This document shows, one piece after another, positions 9,823 through 20,184 of a stretch of DNA of 64,000 nucleotides. The notes under the pieces are model-generated. The model did no database searches and had not been told where the DNA came from. It saw nothing but the letters and a program-made list of their open reading frames with translations. Source of the stretch: Zasmidium citrigriseum (Eukaryota > Ascomycota > Dothideomycetes > Mycosphaerellales > Mycosphaerellaceae); NCBI GenBank assembly GCA_002786025.1, contig NHNW01000026.1, positions 186,001 to 250,000 of the forward strand, read 5' to 3'. Each line of letters starts with the position of its first letter. Within the stretch, counting starts at the first letter, position 1. The position numbers were made by a program, and so were the translations under genes.

Positions 9823-12800
9823 TCAGGACAATGGCATCGACTGCTCGACCTCAGCAGCCCAGTCCCTCGCCTCTGTGCCATCACCAAGCTCTACGCCACC
9901 CGCAACCGCCGGCGGACTCTCGACATCAGTATGTGCACCAGCGTCGTCTTCACTGGCACTCGCCAGCCTTTCCTTCTCTTCTTCTTCCATCTCGGCAGCC
10001 TCCCAATCATCCGCAACAACCACAGGCTTTGGCTTGGGAGGCTTGGGCTTCTTGGCGAAGGTCACCTTGCCGGATGTCAGAGGAGCAAACGTGTTCGTTG
10101 AGCCAACGGTGTTCTGCACGGCGATCTTTGGGGCGCCCTTCTTGGCTGCCACTTTGGACCATCCATCGCCGGTAGAGCCGTCCGATTCGTACCGCGTGAT
10201 ATTGAGCGAGCTGTCAGTGGTACAAAGCTGGACCGTACCGTAGCCTTTGGCTGCGATGGCTGTTGCCAGTGGCATCTTGAGGTTTTGCAGCATACGCTCG
10301 AGGTCTTGAGGTGGAAGGGTCCGACTAACGGCTTTCAAGACGACGTCTTCGCTGGGCAGGAACTCAATGTCGAAGGTGAAAGGCGTGCTCGGATGAAGAA
10401 CAGTGTCGACCTCGGCTCTGATCTCGTCGATAGTAAGGCCAAAGCGTGGCTTCATGATGCGGAATCCGTTGAAAGGTTCAAAGACTTTGGGCTTGGGTTT
10501 GATGGGATTGGCACCTTCTGTGTCCGAAACGTTGGCGCTCGCATTGGCGGATCGCTGCGCCTGCTGTCTGATTCTCAAAGCGTCTGCCAGCGTCTTATTA
10601 GGAGCACTGACAAACCGCGGCGTCTTCCAGATCATGACATGGCGATGCGGCTCTGGATCGATGCTTTCGGAGTCAAGACCAAAGTCTTCCGCTAGCGCAT
10701 GAATGAAAGCTCGTTGTTGGGGTTGCATGGGTTTGAATCTCAGGCGCTTTGCATCGTCTGCAGCAAAGACTCTGAACTCCCTCTCCCACTGCTGAGCCCA
10801 CTTCGGATTCTGCGCGAAGAGGTTGAGTGTCTCTGCAGAGTAGAGAATGTGATCGCCGCCCTCTACGTGCGTGGCCTGGTCAATGTTCAACGCCAGCGCA
10901 AGTTTACGGTTCCGCTCCAGTCGGGCGCACTCGTCATTGCATGGAAGTGACTTGTTGAGATTGCCATCACTGCTCTTGGATGCACCGCACTTGACCTCCT
11001 GCTTTTGGGCCTGGCACTCGCACGTGATGAACATCTTGTTCTGACACGGCTTCTCCTCCTTGCAGGGAAAAGGCGCGTGGCATGGCTGCTCATCGGGATG
11101 ACCGCAGATCTTCTTCTCCTTGCCGCAGGATTGTTGGCACTTGCGTCCAGCGGCATCCTCGCATTCACCATTCCGATGGCAGGGCTTGCGGCAGTAGTGG
11201 AATCCGCATGAGAGCTTCTTGCCGCAAACTTCTCCGCATCCGACATCACGGAGCCAACATTGCTGATTCTTCAACGTCTTCTTGCCGCACATGCAGCGCT
11301 TCTCTACCAAGAACGGGCATTTGGGGCAGTTCTCGTCGTCGAGATGGCAGGAGTGCGATGTTTGCGGATGACCACAAGGCTTGGGACGGTCGCACGGCAT
11401 ACGACACGGAGGTGGTGTGGTTCCACATGGCAGAGGAGGCTGAAGTGTCGTGCGTCCGCAATGACAGCTGATCTCCTCGAAGATTGCTTCTCGACAGGTT
11501 CCACAGGGTCCCCGGTGGCATAGCTCGGTGCAATTGTGATTGCCGCAGGTCAAAGGTCGGCCACACTCTCGGGTGCAGATATGCTCGGGTTCGAAATTGT
11601 CGTCAGTGGCTCGAGGGGCAGCATTCAGAGGACGGCGCTTCTTCTTAGTCGAGAGTCGCTCAACTGCCTTTCGCTCGCCTTCACAGCAGCGCTCCTCACA
11701 CATGTGTCTCGCGCAATTGAGATTGGTCCGGCAGACACGCATACATTGCGGTGGCTCGTCCTTACCCTGATGGCAGACCGTGCTGTGAGAAGTTCGCCCG
11801 CAACGGCAATTGATAGTGACGGTCAGCAGACAAGACGGGCACTCTCCTGAATGACAGACTGTAGGGCAGGAATGACCGCATGGAAGAATCTTGTCGCAAG
11901 GCTTGTCACAGCTTGGTATGGGATCTTCGCAGGATGTCCGAGGGTCGACGGACAGTGCGGTGAGCAGGGTCTTGCCACAGGTGCAGTGAGTGACAACGTC
12001 TGGAGAGCGAGAACAATGCGCCGCCTTCTCATCTTGAGGGTGGCAAGCCTTCTCGCAGTGATGAACCCCGCAATCGAAGGTTCGGCCGCAAGCCATGTCG
12101 CAGTCGAAGACGCCGGTCCAGCTTTCACGAACGACTTCACCATCGTCCGTCTTGTGCTCTCTGCGGCTCTCTACTGGGCCGCCTCGATCACTGCAAAGCA
12201 CATCCTTCTCGACTCCACCGCAATAGCATCGTGCCGGAATTCGTACGTCGCAATCACCGCAAGGTCCATCATGACACGGCCGAGCGCAGTAATGCTCGCC
12301 GCACTGCATCTCGGCGCCGCAAACTTCGCCACAACTGAAGCCGGATGAGTAGTCTGTTTCAGAGCATCGCTTGGTGGAAGTGTGTTTGCCGCAGTAGCAC
12401 GACTGAGTAGGTCCCATGTGCGTGCAGGGTGGACAGGGTCCGGCGTGGCAGGTCAGTTGGCATGGGTGAGGGCACTTCTTGACCCGGTCTTTGCTGCACG
12501 TCTGACCGCAAGAATGTGGCGGTAAGCCGGCGAGTGGGCGAGGCTCGGTCTCCTTTTCACACCAGCAGGTGTATGAAGATGGAAGAGAGTCCTTGGGCAG
12601 ATTGCATCCTGGACATCGCCATTGCCTAATTGCCGGAGACCCTCCATCTTGCTGATTCTGTTGATTCATCGAAGCGCCGGCATTGGACGACCACTTCTTG
12701 ATACAAGTGAGATGGAAGACAACCCAGCATGTATGGCATGACCAGACTTTGGATTTTCGAAGGACTTCACTTGTGCAGATCGCACATTCGTAATGCCCGT

Positions 12801-13317
12801 TGTCGATATCTTCGTGAGTTCTGGTGGCAATATCGGGTGCTTGCGACTTTGAAAGTCTTCGCTTGGGTTGTCGTGGCGGTTTCGGAGCTCTGGGTTGTGA
12901 TGGGGCCTGGGTGACATTCTGGACGTGTTGCTGTCCAGGAACGAAGACTGGGGCATTGCCTTGCAAATTTGCAGGTACAGAAGCTGTCTCTGAAGAATTG
13001 GTCTCTTCCCTGGTTAGCTGGCCACCAAAAGCTCGTCCGTTGACCGTTCGGTTCTCCGTTTGCCGGCCTCCTCTGCCTCGTGCGGAGCCTCTGCCTCTGC
13101 CACCACGACCTCTCGATCGAGCTTGGCCATCGGTATGATTCGAATTCGATTCAGAAGCAGGTGCTGGTGGAATGCTGGCCGGACGAAGACTCAAGGAGGA
13201 AGTCTCGCCACCTCGGGGTTGTCCTCTGCCCCGGCGTGGTCTTCTTCGCTGGTTGCCACGTGACTGATCTGGGTTATTGTTTGAAGGCGCTGATTGAGCG
13301 GAGGCGGGTGCCTCCAT
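9823..13317 (-). CDS. NF-X1-type zinc finger protein with RING-variant and R3H domains (FAP1-like)
   Basis: A 1164-residue intronless protein of the NF-X1/Fap1 family, known as nuclear or cytosolic transcriptional repressors or E3 ubiquitin ligases. Yeast Fap1 binds FKBP12. Order of parts: an Arg/Gly-rich N-terminus (RGRGGRGRG, possible nucleic-acid-binding RGG region); a RING/PHD-like finger beginning ECAICTSEVL with a CPGC end; then a long tandem series of Cys/His NF-X1 repeats (for example CGHSCPTVCHSGECPSC and CGNHNCTELCHRGPCGTC); then an R3H-type domain around AFIHALAEDFGLDSESIDP; and an acidic tail. The open frame extends about 109 codons further upstream to 13644, but the ATG at 13317 (MEAPASAQ) is preferred because the upstream part looks like leader sequence. 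It diverges from the cyclophilin gene over ~395 bp. Confidence 0.9.
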   Translation of the reverse strand: MEAPASAQSAPSNNNPDQSRGNQRRRPRRGRGQPRGGETSSLSLRPASIPPAPASESNSNHTDGQARSRGRGGRGRGSARGRGGRQTENRTVNGRAFGGQLTREETNSSETASVPANLQGNAPVFVPGQQHVQNVTQAPSQPRAPKPPRQPKRRLSKSQAPDIATRTHEDIDNGHYECAICTSEVLRKSKVWSCHTCWVVFHLTCIKKWSSNAGASMNQQNQQDGGSPAIRQWRCPGCNLPKDSLPSSYTCWCEKETEPRPLAGLPPHSCGQTCSKDRVKKCPHPCQLTCHAGPCPPCTHMGPTQSCYCGKHTSTKRCSETDYSSGFSCGEVCGAEMQCGEHYCARPCHDGPCGDCDVRIPARCYCGGVEKDVLCSDRGGPVESRREHKTDDGEVVRESWTGVFDCDMACGRTFDCGVHHCEKACHPQDEKAAHCSRSPDVVTHCTCGKTLLTALSVDPRTSCEDPIPSCDKPCDKILPCGHSCPTVCHSGECPSCLLTVTINCRCGRTSHSTVCHQGKDEPPQCMRVCRTNLNCARHMCEERCCEGERKAVERLSTKKKRRPLNAAPRATDDNFEPEHICTRECGRPLTCGNHNCTELCHRGPCGTCREAIFEEISCHCGRTTLQPPLPCGTTPPPCRMPCDRPKPCGHPQTSHSCHLDDENCPKCPFLVEKRCMCGKKTLKNQQCWLRDVGCGEVCGKKLSCGFHYCRKPCHRNGECEDAAGRKCQQSCGKEKKICGHPDEQPCHAPFPCKEEKPCQNKMFITCECQAQKQEVKCGASKSSDGNLNKSLPCNDECARLERNRKLALALNIDQATHVEGGDHILYSAETLNLFAQNPKWAQQWEREFRVFAADDAKRLRFKPMQPQQRAFIHALAEDFGLDSESIDPEPHRHVMIWKTPRFVSAPNKTLADALRIRQQAQRSANASANVSDTEGANPIKPKPKVFEPFNGFRIMKPRFGLTIDEIRAEVDTVLHPSTPFTFDIEFLPSEDVVLKAVSRTLPPQDLERMLQNLKMPLATAIAAKGYGTVQLCTTDSSLNITRYESDGSTGDGWSKVAAKKGAPKIAVQNTVGSTNTFAPLTSGKVTFAKKPKPPKPKPVVVADDWEAAEMEEEEKERLASASEDDAGAHTDVESPPAVAGGVELGDGTEARDWAAEVEQSMPLS

Positions 13318-13712
13318 GCTGCGGCGTATTCTGGTATGCTCAAGCAGTGTCTGTCGGTCCTGAATGGTGGAAGGTGTTGGTCGGGGAAGCTGCTGGTGGT
13401 TGTATGACGGCAAGAAAGAAAGGTCAGGCGCCCACAATTTCGGCCTGACTGAACAAGATGTAAGTACCCGCAGCAAACACCGAAATGCAGATGAGAGAAA
13501 GTGAGTCAGTGGAGGAAGTGGTTTTGGCTGTGGCGAAGTGCAGACGACGTGAATCTTCGACTCAGACGCTGCTGAATCGCCCGAATTGGACGAAGAATGA
13601 CGTTTATTGGTCCGTGAGGCTCGGCGGGCCGTTCCGGACATCAAGCGAGGCTAGCGCATCTCACAGTCCGTCTCCAAACTTCGTTGCTGCTGGTTGAGCA
13701 CAACAACACAAT
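13318..13712. promoter_or_regulatory. Divergent promoter region, NF-X1 and cyclophilin genes
   Basis: About 395 bp between two head-to-head housekeeping genes, so both promoters must lie here. No TATA box was seen on either side. The whole stretch is also open in the NF-X1 frame, so part of it could be coding if the longer start were used. Confidence 0.5.
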
Positions 13713-15605
13713 ATGGCGACAGACAATGACGAACAGCCGCAAGGCACGAAACGACCGCACGATGAGGTCGAACCGGCCAACGACGGCGACTCCGAGTCGG
13801 ACGACGATATCGGCCCAGCTCTGCCGTCCGCCGACCAGCCCAGCAAGAAGAAGAGGCGGAAGCTCAAGTTCGAGAAGCAGTACATCGCGGCGTTGCCCTC
13901 TGCTACGCGGTATTCGAAGTCGTTGATGCACAAGGACCAACTGTCTTTCTGCACTTTCACGCCGCATACCGACTTCCTCATCACCAGCTCCATCGATGGA
14001 TATGTCAAGTTCTGGAAGAAGACGTCGGGAGGCATTGAGTTCGTCAAGGAGTACAAGGCGCACGAAGGAGATATTCGATGTGTGAGCGTCAGCGCGGACG
14101 GGAGGAGCTATGCGACGGCAGGCTCAGACGGGACAATCAAGATCTTCGACGTGGAGACGTTCGATCTGCTGGCCATGCTGGAACCTGACAAGCCGCCGAA
14201 TGCTGTCTGCTTTGTGCATGGCCATGGCTCGTCATATCCCATTCTTGCCGTTTCGAATCAGGCTGATGGAAGCATCGCAATATACGACGGAAGGGGAGAG
14301 AACCAGACTCCGCTGCATGTCGTATCGAGCTTGCACAGAAAACCGTGCCACGTCATGGCGTACAACAACGCCTATGACTGCGTGATATCAGCCGATGACA
14401 ACGGTATGATTGAGTACTGGCGACCGTCTGGATCATACGAGAAGCCAGACAACGTCTTCGAGATGAAGAGCAGTACGTCGCTGTTTGAGTTCAAGAAGGC
14501 AAAGTCGATCCCTTGCTCCATCACCGTCTCTCCCACGGGCCATCAATTTACAACTTTCTCCTTCCCCGATCGAAAAGTACGGGTCTTCGACTTTGCTTCC
14601 GGAAAGCTCTACCGCACCTACGATGAGAGCATCGCGACCATCAACGAGATGCAACAAGCTGGTACGTTGAGCAGCGAACCACTGGAGGCTATTGATTTCG
14701 GCAGACGGATAGCGGTGGAAAGAGAGATTGAGAATCCTGTCATCCGAAATCGTATCAACGTCATCTTTGATGAGAGCGGCCACTTCATCATGTACGGCAG
14801 CATACTCGGGACGAAGGTCATCAACACCTTGTCAAACAAAGTCGTGAAGACTTACGGACGAGAAGAGCCGTTCAGACCCCTCAACCTCGCGCTCTACCAA
14901 GGACAGCCTGACAAGAAAGGAGTCGTGACAGTTCAGATGGCCACTTCCGACAACCCTTTGCTCGCTGAAGCAGAAGCTCGTGATGCCATGCTTGTCGCCA
15001 CTGGCTCTGGCAAGGTTCGCTTCTACATGTTCACCAATGACAACAGCGTCTCCAAGTCCGATCGAGATGTCCACAACGAAAAGCCTCGCACCCTCAATGC
15101 CGGCAAGAAAGCCGAAGAAGAGGCTCGGGAGGCCAGGATGGGCACGTCGGCGACCATCCACACCACCATGGGCGACATTCAAATCCGAATGTTTCCTCAA
15201 CACGCTCCCAAGGCTGTCGAAAACTTCACGACTCATGCTCGAAATGGGTACTACAACGGCATCATCTTCCATCGTATCATACGTAAGTTCATGATACAGA
15301 CTGGCGATCCACTCGGGGACGGCACTGGTGGTGAATCGATCTGGGGCAAGGAATTCGAGGATGAGTTCACTCCAGAACTTCGACATGATAAGCCATACAC
15401 CGTCAGTATGGCCAACGCTGGCCCAGGAACGAATGCATCCCAGTTCTTCATCACTACAGAAAGAACGCCGTGGTTGGATGACAGGCATACCATTTTCGGA
15501 CGAGTGGTGAAAGGTATGGATGTGGTGCATTTGATTGAGAATGCTAAAGTTTGGAAGGAGAAGCCGGTGGATGATATCAAAATGATCAACATCAGTATTG
15601 GATAG
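13713..15605 (+). CDS. WD40-repeat peptidyl-prolyl cis-trans isomerase (PPWD1-like cyclophilin)
   Basis: A 630-residue intronless nuclear cyclophilin of the PPWD1 type, which in animals is spliceosome-associated and isomerises Xaa-Pro bonds. An acidic N-terminus with a KKKRRKLKFEK basic run (likely nuclear signal) is followed by WD40 repeats (residues about 70-410; for example VKFWKKTSGG and SDGTIKIFDVET) and a C-terminal cyclophilin domain (about 475-630). Catalytic and binding features are present: FHRIIRKFMIQTGDP (active-site Arg), NASQFFITT, and WLDDRHTIFG with the Trp that confers cyclosporin binding. Length and domain order match the family. No intron is needed. Confidence 0.95.
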   Translation: MATDNDEQPQGTKRPHDEVEPANDGDSESDDDIGPALPSADQPSKKKRRKLKFEKQYIAALPSATRYSKSLMHKDQLSFCTFTPHTDFLITSSIDGYVKFWKKTSGGIEFVKEYKAHEGDIRCVSVSADGRSYATAGSDGTIKIFDVETFDLLAMLEPDKPPNAVCFVHGHGSSYPILAVSNQADGSIAIYDGRGENQTPLHVVSSLHRKPCHVMAYNNAYDCVISADDNGMIEYWRPSGSYEKPDNVFEMKSSTSLFEFKKAKSIPCSITVSPTGHQFTTFSFPDRKVRVFDFASGKLYRTYDESIATINEMQQAGTLSSEPLEAIDFGRRIAVEREIENPVIRNRINVIFDESGHFIMYGSILGTKVINTLSNKVVKTYGREEPFRPLNLALYQGQPDKKGVVTVQMATSDNPLLAEAEARDAMLVATGSGKVRFYMFTNDNSVSKSDRDVHNEKPRTLNAGKKAEEEAREARMGTSATIHTTMGDIQIRMFPQHAPKAVENFTTHARNGYYNGIIFHRIIRKFMIQTGDPLGDGTGGESIWGKEFEDEFTPELRHDKPYTVSMANAGPGTNASQFFITTERTPWLDDRHTIFGRVVKGMDVVHLIENAKVWKEKPVDDIKMINISIG

Positions 15606-15911
15606 CCGTATGGTGGATCATTGAGTTGATGCGGCTCATCCACCACGGAACAGCGAGCGGGAAACGATAGGCGGTCCATCTTCCACACGACGCCATCAAA
15701 TGCATCCGACCCCACTTCATCGAACACCTCTCTCCATCGAGACGTGATGCAAAGGAAAGTCTGTTCCTTCACTCGACCTCACTTCGACTCATATTTCCGT
15801 GTGCTTTATCGTTCTACTTCCCGACAACTCTCAAACATCACCGCCTATTAGGAGACCACACAGATCGCTTAGTAGAGCTCGACCACCTTGGTCCTCTCCT
15901 GTATCAGCACC

Positions 15912-16805
15912 ATGCCCGTCGGCCACTTTCCTCTCAAAGACAAAATAGTTGTCATCACCGGCGGTGGCTCAGGAATATGCCTCTCCTTCACGAAGCTCGC
16001 CCTCGACAGTGGCGCCAAGGGAGTTCTCATCTGTGACTTGTCACTCACCCAGCCGGCTCAGGATCTTCTCTCCCAACACCCCGAGAAGTTGCAATTCATG
16101 AAATGCGACGTAACAAACTGGAGTGACCTCGAAGCCATCCCCATCAAAGTCTCCGAAGCATTCGGCGACCATGAAGTCGCAGACGTCTGGATCGCCGGCG
16201 CCGGCGTCTTCGAACCAAAATGGAGCTCCTTCATCTACGACACCGAGAAAGAGGGCGGCTACAAAGCCATGCGTATCAACGCCGAGCATCCGATCAAACT
16301 CACCCGTATCGCCATGCGCAGCGCCCTCTCTGTCAACAAACCCGCCGTCATCCTCATCGTCTCCAGCGGCGCCGGCATCACAGGCCAATACGCCGCGGCC
16401 CTCTACTGCGCAACCAAACACGCCGTCGTCGGCTTCACGAAATCCATGGCCCAGGCCGACATCGACGAGGACTGTAAAATCGTCTGTATCCTGCCTGGGA
16501 TGGTTGCTACGCCGCTTTGGACCCAACGACCCGACGCAGTCGCTGCACAATTCAGTTACACGGACGAGGTTTGTATTACGCCCGAGGAGGTTGCGGAGGG
16601 CATGAGGGATATGATCGAGGATGAAGGAGGGAGGTTTCCCGGGGGTAGCCTGATGGGGATTCGGAAGGGGGCGCTGAGGGAGGAGTTGGAGTCCAAGAGG
16701 GCTTTTGTGAGTGATGGGAGTGAGAAGGCGAGGGCTTTTGAGGAGAGGTGTTTTGAGCCTATTCGGGAGGTGCTGAGGGGGGAGAGGGGGAGTCGGTTGG
16801 TGTGA
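15912..16805 (+). CDS. Short-chain dehydrogenase/reductase
   Basis: A 297-residue intronless NAD(P)-dependent oxidoreductase of the classical SDR family. The nucleotide-binding motif GGGSGI lies near the N-terminus (VVITGGGSGICLSF), with an aspartate after strand 2 (ICDL) suggesting NAD preference. The catalytic Tyr-Lys pair is in YCATKHAVVG, preceded by the Ser strand (LIVSSGAGITG). The closest remembered relatives are fungal 15-hydroxyprostaglandin dehydrogenase-like proteins; the substrate is unknown. The open frame continues upstream to 15888 without ATG, so the ATG at 15912 (MPVGHFPLKDK) is the start. Confidence 0.85.
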   Translation: MPVGHFPLKDKIVVITGGGSGICLSFTKLALDSGAKGVLICDLSLTQPAQDLLSQHPEKLQFMKCDVTNWSDLEAIPIKVSEAFGDHEVADVWIAGAGVFEPKWSSFIYDTEKEGGYKAMRINAEHPIKLTRIAMRSALSVNKPAVILIVSSGAGITGQYAAALYCATKHAVVGFTKSMAQADIDEDCKIVCILPGMVATPLWTQRPDAVAAQFSYTDEVCITPEEVAEGMRDMIEDEGGRFPGGSLMGIRKGALREELESKRAFVSDGSEKARAFEERCFEPIREVLRGERGSRLV

Positions 16806-17294
16806 GAGGTTGGGTCGGCGAAGAGAGTGACTGTGTTTGAGAGAGCGTTCTGCTAATTTCTGTGTGTAGACATTGTCGAGTGTTATGGTTCCATAGAAGC
16901 TCCACAGAACCACCAGCTGCATTCCTCACCAAAATTCTGCAGCTTTGAGCGACAGAGCATTGGAGTGGCGGGCGGCGAGGTCGAACGACCTCTATTTCTT
17001 TTCTTGGAAAGTCTGCCTAGCCAGCGAGGCGAGCTGAAAACCCAGTGGCTTTCTTGTGCGACCTTGGCCATTCTCAATTCCGACCGATCGGAGCGTGGCT
17101 CTGCAGGCTTGCCCAAACTTTCCCCCGTGCATGATGAGTCGGTGACCCTGACTGCTCAGCCTCGACGTCAACAAAGGCTCTCTAAAGAACGGTCAGCCCG
17201 CCTCTCGATGGTCGGGTACTTTTCACACTCAACCCTGCCTTGTAGTCAACAAAGCCGACTACTTCAGACAGATTCCGCAACAACCGCAACACGA
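16806..17294. other. Intergenic region
   Basis: 489 bp between two plus-strand genes. The frame of the next gene is open back to 16965, but it has no ATG before 17295. Nothing else recognisable. Confidence 0.4.
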
Positions 17295-18014
17295 ATGGAT
17301 GTCACCGATGAATCCAATCTCGAGAGCGTCTCGAGCCTATACGGGCCTGGCGCTGTTAGCGCCTGGCTACTAATCATCTGCTCCGTGGTCGTATCCTGGA
17401 CGCTGAATGACAGGAATAGGAAAGACGTCCTCACGAACGACCTGTACGCCGCTCTCAGCATCCCGGCCGTCGCTGGAGGGCATATGATTTACACTCTGGT
17501 GCACGGGGCTGATCATACTGCACCCTGGCATGTCTGTGCGACGTTCAGCAATATCGGCTACTTACTTGTGCTTCATAGCAGTTTCCACGGACACTGGAAG
17601 AGGATGGCGACAGCAGGGGTTGTGGCTATCTTCTGCACGGTCGTTGCTCGTCTCTCTCCCCTCCTAACGCAAGACACAGTGGTGGATGTCATCTACTCCA
17701 TGGGCCTTATTTGCACCTCGGCATTGGGAAACTATTTCGAAGAACCCGAAAAGTCACTTTTGTGGCGGATCTACAGATGCTCGAAGAAAGTTGAAGTGGC
17801 GCTGGTTGTTCACGGAATGATCCTGGTCATTCCTTTATTGACAGTATACATGGCCACCGTTATGCTCATAGGCCGGGTACTGGTACTGCTCTTGAAGCCA
17901 CTTACGGCAACTACGATTGTAGACCTAGACCAGGCTGTGGCGCTGATGGGAGGTCTTGCAACGCTGGCATTCAGCCTTTGGGATACCGACGGTGCGTCTC
18001 GTGAAGGCGCCTAG
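17295..18014 (+). CDS. Multi-span membrane protein, unknown function
   Basis: A protein of 239 residues in the simplest model. It has five to seven hydrophobic segments, for example AVSAWLLIICSVVVSW near residues 19-34 and others around 55-70, 85-105, 110-150 and 175-215. The YGPGAVSAWLL start resembles a family of uncharacterised ascomycete integral membrane proteins beginning 'YGxGT..(S/A)W', recalled from memory only. The real 3' end may differ: GTGCGT at about 17991 could be a splice donor, and the model simply reads into a stop just after it. The start at 17295 is the first ATG of the long frame. Confidence 0.6.
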   Translation: MDVTDESNLESVSSLYGPGAVSAWLLIICSVVVSWTLNDRNRKDVLTNDLYAALSIPAVAGGHMIYTLVHGADHTAPWHVCATFSNIGYLLVLHSSFHGHWKRMATAGVVAIFCTVVARLSPLLTQDTVVDVIYSMGLICTSALGNYFEEPEKSLLWRIYRCSKKVEVALVVHGMILVIPLLTVYMATVMLIGRVLVLLLKPLTATTIVDLDQAVALMGGLATLAFSLWDTDGASREGA

Positions 18015-18482
18015 TCTGAGTGACCAGGCGAGTCTGAATCAATACGAGTTGGCAACTACGTGCCAGCACGGCCACAGCGATGATAATCTGGCAAGTCATA
18101 GCCAGCGTTGTATATTCTGGAAGGTCTGGAGAGGTCGCAAGATTTGCCCTTGATCGATTCGCTGGGTCACGATGCGAGGCTGGAATTGACTTTGGTCATG
18201 TCAGCCTCAGCCCTTTTGGGACACCGTCGGATTTCGAGTCACACCTAAACGGGTCCACCACTCCAAAACGACGACATTCTTGTGGCTGTGGGATTGAATG
18301 GCCACTCTGTGGAAGCTCAATGCTGGTTCTCGAGGTTTCTGTCAGGTAATGACTTCCTAGTATCCCTCATAGGCCCGGCCACGAGGAACGCATAAATTGG
18401 ACGAGAACGCCTGTCTGAGTTCCAACGCACACCACTTTTGCAACAACTCAACCCAAACGGCTCGACCGTTCTGCACTTCACA
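18015..18482. other. Intergenic region, possible 3' exon of the preceding gene
   Basis: 468 bp between two plus-strand genes. A last exon of the membrane protein gene at 17295 could lie here if GTGCGT near 17991 is used as a donor; no convincing acceptor and continuation were settled by eye. It also holds the promoter of the APH-like gene. Confidence 0.35.
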
Positions 18483-19517
18483 ATGGCTTCCCAAGACTCC
18501 CCGCCCGAAGGCGCTCAGCCTCTTTCGCAGAACAAAGTCGATATCATCAACCCACACTTACAAGAACCCTCAATCCCGGAAATCCAGACCGCAGCACGGC
18601 AAGGTCTGAAACTGAACCACGACATCCCATGCCATCGCTTCTCAGAAGGCACCGATCATGCTGTTTACGCCATTGGAGATGACTACGTCGCCCGTTGTCT
18701 TCCAGTCTCGGAGAAAGCCATGAAGGGCCTGAGACGAGATGCTGCTGTTCAAAATCTGGCGAAGAAATACATGCGCAATCCAGATATCATAGCTGAGGTT
18801 CTGGAGACGCCGCTTGAAGTTGGTCCGTGGCGGGGGAATATGGAAAGGCGGCTTCGGGGTGTGTCTTTGGAGAAAGCGCAGCCTACCGAGAAGACTGAAG
18901 AGGATCTGTCGCGATTGTTGATGGACCTGAGGGCTGTTCCTGCTGATGAAGCTCTCGCTGGGACGCAGTATCAGGAGTCGGAAATTAATATCAAGAGCCG
19001 AGTAACCAAGACGCTGAGGGCGTGGGAGGATATGATCCGTGAAGGCCATGCTAAAGATCCGGAGGACAAGTTATCGAAGCTTTTGAAGGAACGTTTGCAG
19101 CAGGTCTTGGCCTCGACCGAGGATGAGGAGAGCTACGCCCCATCCTTTCTTCATGCGGACATCAACACGGAGAACATTCTCATCGATCCATCCACAGGTG
19201 CTGTCACGGGTGTCATCGACTGGTCTGATGCTTTTGTCGGCGATCCTTGCGTGGATATGTCGGGCGTTATTTTTGCCATTGGCGTGGCAAGGGCTAGGAA
19301 AGTCGCTAAGATGGCCGGACTGTCCGAGAGGGGGTTTGAGAGGGCTCTGCTGTATACATGGACGGAAATGGTACGAGATTTGAGAAATTGTCTTTGTGGA
19401 GACGGCGATGAATGGGGGAGGAGTCAGAGGCACCTTGAGGAGGTGTTGAGAGGAGAGTGGCCACGGGTGTTTGGAGGGACGGAATGCGAGGGCTTGTTGG
19501 TAAGGAGGAGAGGTTGA
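18483..19517 (+). CDS. Aminoglycoside phosphotransferase (APH)-fold protein
   Basis: A 344-residue intronless protein of the APH/choline kinase superfamily, which phosphorylates small molecules using ATP. Fungal members are mostly of unknown substrate and are not antibiotic-resistance genes. The Brenner-type catalytic loop FLHADINTENILID (HxDxxxxN) near residues 220-233 and the metal-binding segment VIDWSDAFVGDPCVD are intact. An N-lobe with HRFSEGTDHAVYAIGDDYVAR corresponds to the nucleotide-binding strands. The ATG at 18483 was chosen because the frame upstream has only a TTG. Confidence 0.82.
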   Translation: MASQDSPPEGAQPLSQNKVDIINPHLQEPSIPEIQTAARQGLKLNHDIPCHRFSEGTDHAVYAIGDDYVARCLPVSEKAMKGLRRDAAVQNLAKKYMRNPDIIAEVLETPLEVGPWRGNMERRLRGVSLEKAQPTEKTEEDLSRLLMDLRAVPADEALAGTQYQESEINIKSRVTKTLRAWEDMIREGHAKDPEDKLSKLLKERLQQVLASTEDEESYAPSFLHADINTENILIDPSTGAVTGVIDWSDAFVGDPCVDMSGVIFAIGVARARKVAKMAGLSERGFERALLYTWTEMVRDLRNCLCGDGDEWGRSQRHLEEVLRGEWPRVFGGTECEGLLVRRRG

Positions 19518-20184
19518 GTCTGTATGCAAGCGCTGTGATTGAATCAAAAGTTTCTTGATCTTGTCGATGGCAAGGAACTCAGTCACGGACAAGCTCGCAG
19601 TATTCCCATGCTGAAGGGTACTGCCACGTCAGCCATTCGCTTGCAGGCTTTCTCCGAGTTCGTTGGCAACGTCTTGATCCAGAAGCGAATCTCATTGCCG
19701 AGTCTTCGTTATGTGTCTTGGAGGTTCGATGGAAGAGTAAGACCGGGCCTCGCCAAAGAATTCAGGCTCAAGGGGAGGAGGTGAAGTCAACTTTCGCCTG
19801 GCCCGTGCGAGTTTGTCGCCATCTCAATCTCCATCCTCCATCAGCTTCGAGCTCTTCTTCATTAATTTTCCATCAAATCAATCATCGAAATCATCTCCGG
19901 CTCAATTTGTCTGATGAATGTCGATGATGGGAAAAGCAGCGCGGAAACGCTCAAACACGCAGCAAGAGTGACGCCAGCGCGACCCACCGATCGCTGACAA
20001 AAAACGCAGCACACTCCCGGCTACGCGGAAAGGATTCTCACGAACAGACTTTCTCTAGACCGTGATTCGAGCATAATGGCGTGCTGTGGCCACTCTGACG
20101 AAACCCACTCCGACCGCCCTGTTCACCAAGACTCTTCTTAAACACTCAAGCCTTCTGCCGAGATGTCTTGTGCAACGTACAGCC
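19518..20184. other. Long leader/promoter region of the MFS gene, with upstream ORFs
   Basis: 667 bp. CT/AT-rich from about 19820 to 19920, typical of fungal promoters. Two short ATG-started frames precede the transporter start: 20076-20141 (21 codons, ends before the main ATG) and 20163-20270 (overlaps the main ATG out of frame). Confidence 0.45.

Noticed and set aside
13318..13644. 109-residue N-terminal extension of the NF-X1 protein
   Set aside because: Open but poor in domain character; the ATG at 13317 starts the Arg/Gly-rich region normally found at the N-terminus. Kept only as an alternative.
18483..19517. Antibiotic resistance gene
   Set aside because: The APH fold is common in fungal proteins of unrelated function; nothing suggests a mobile resistance determinant.
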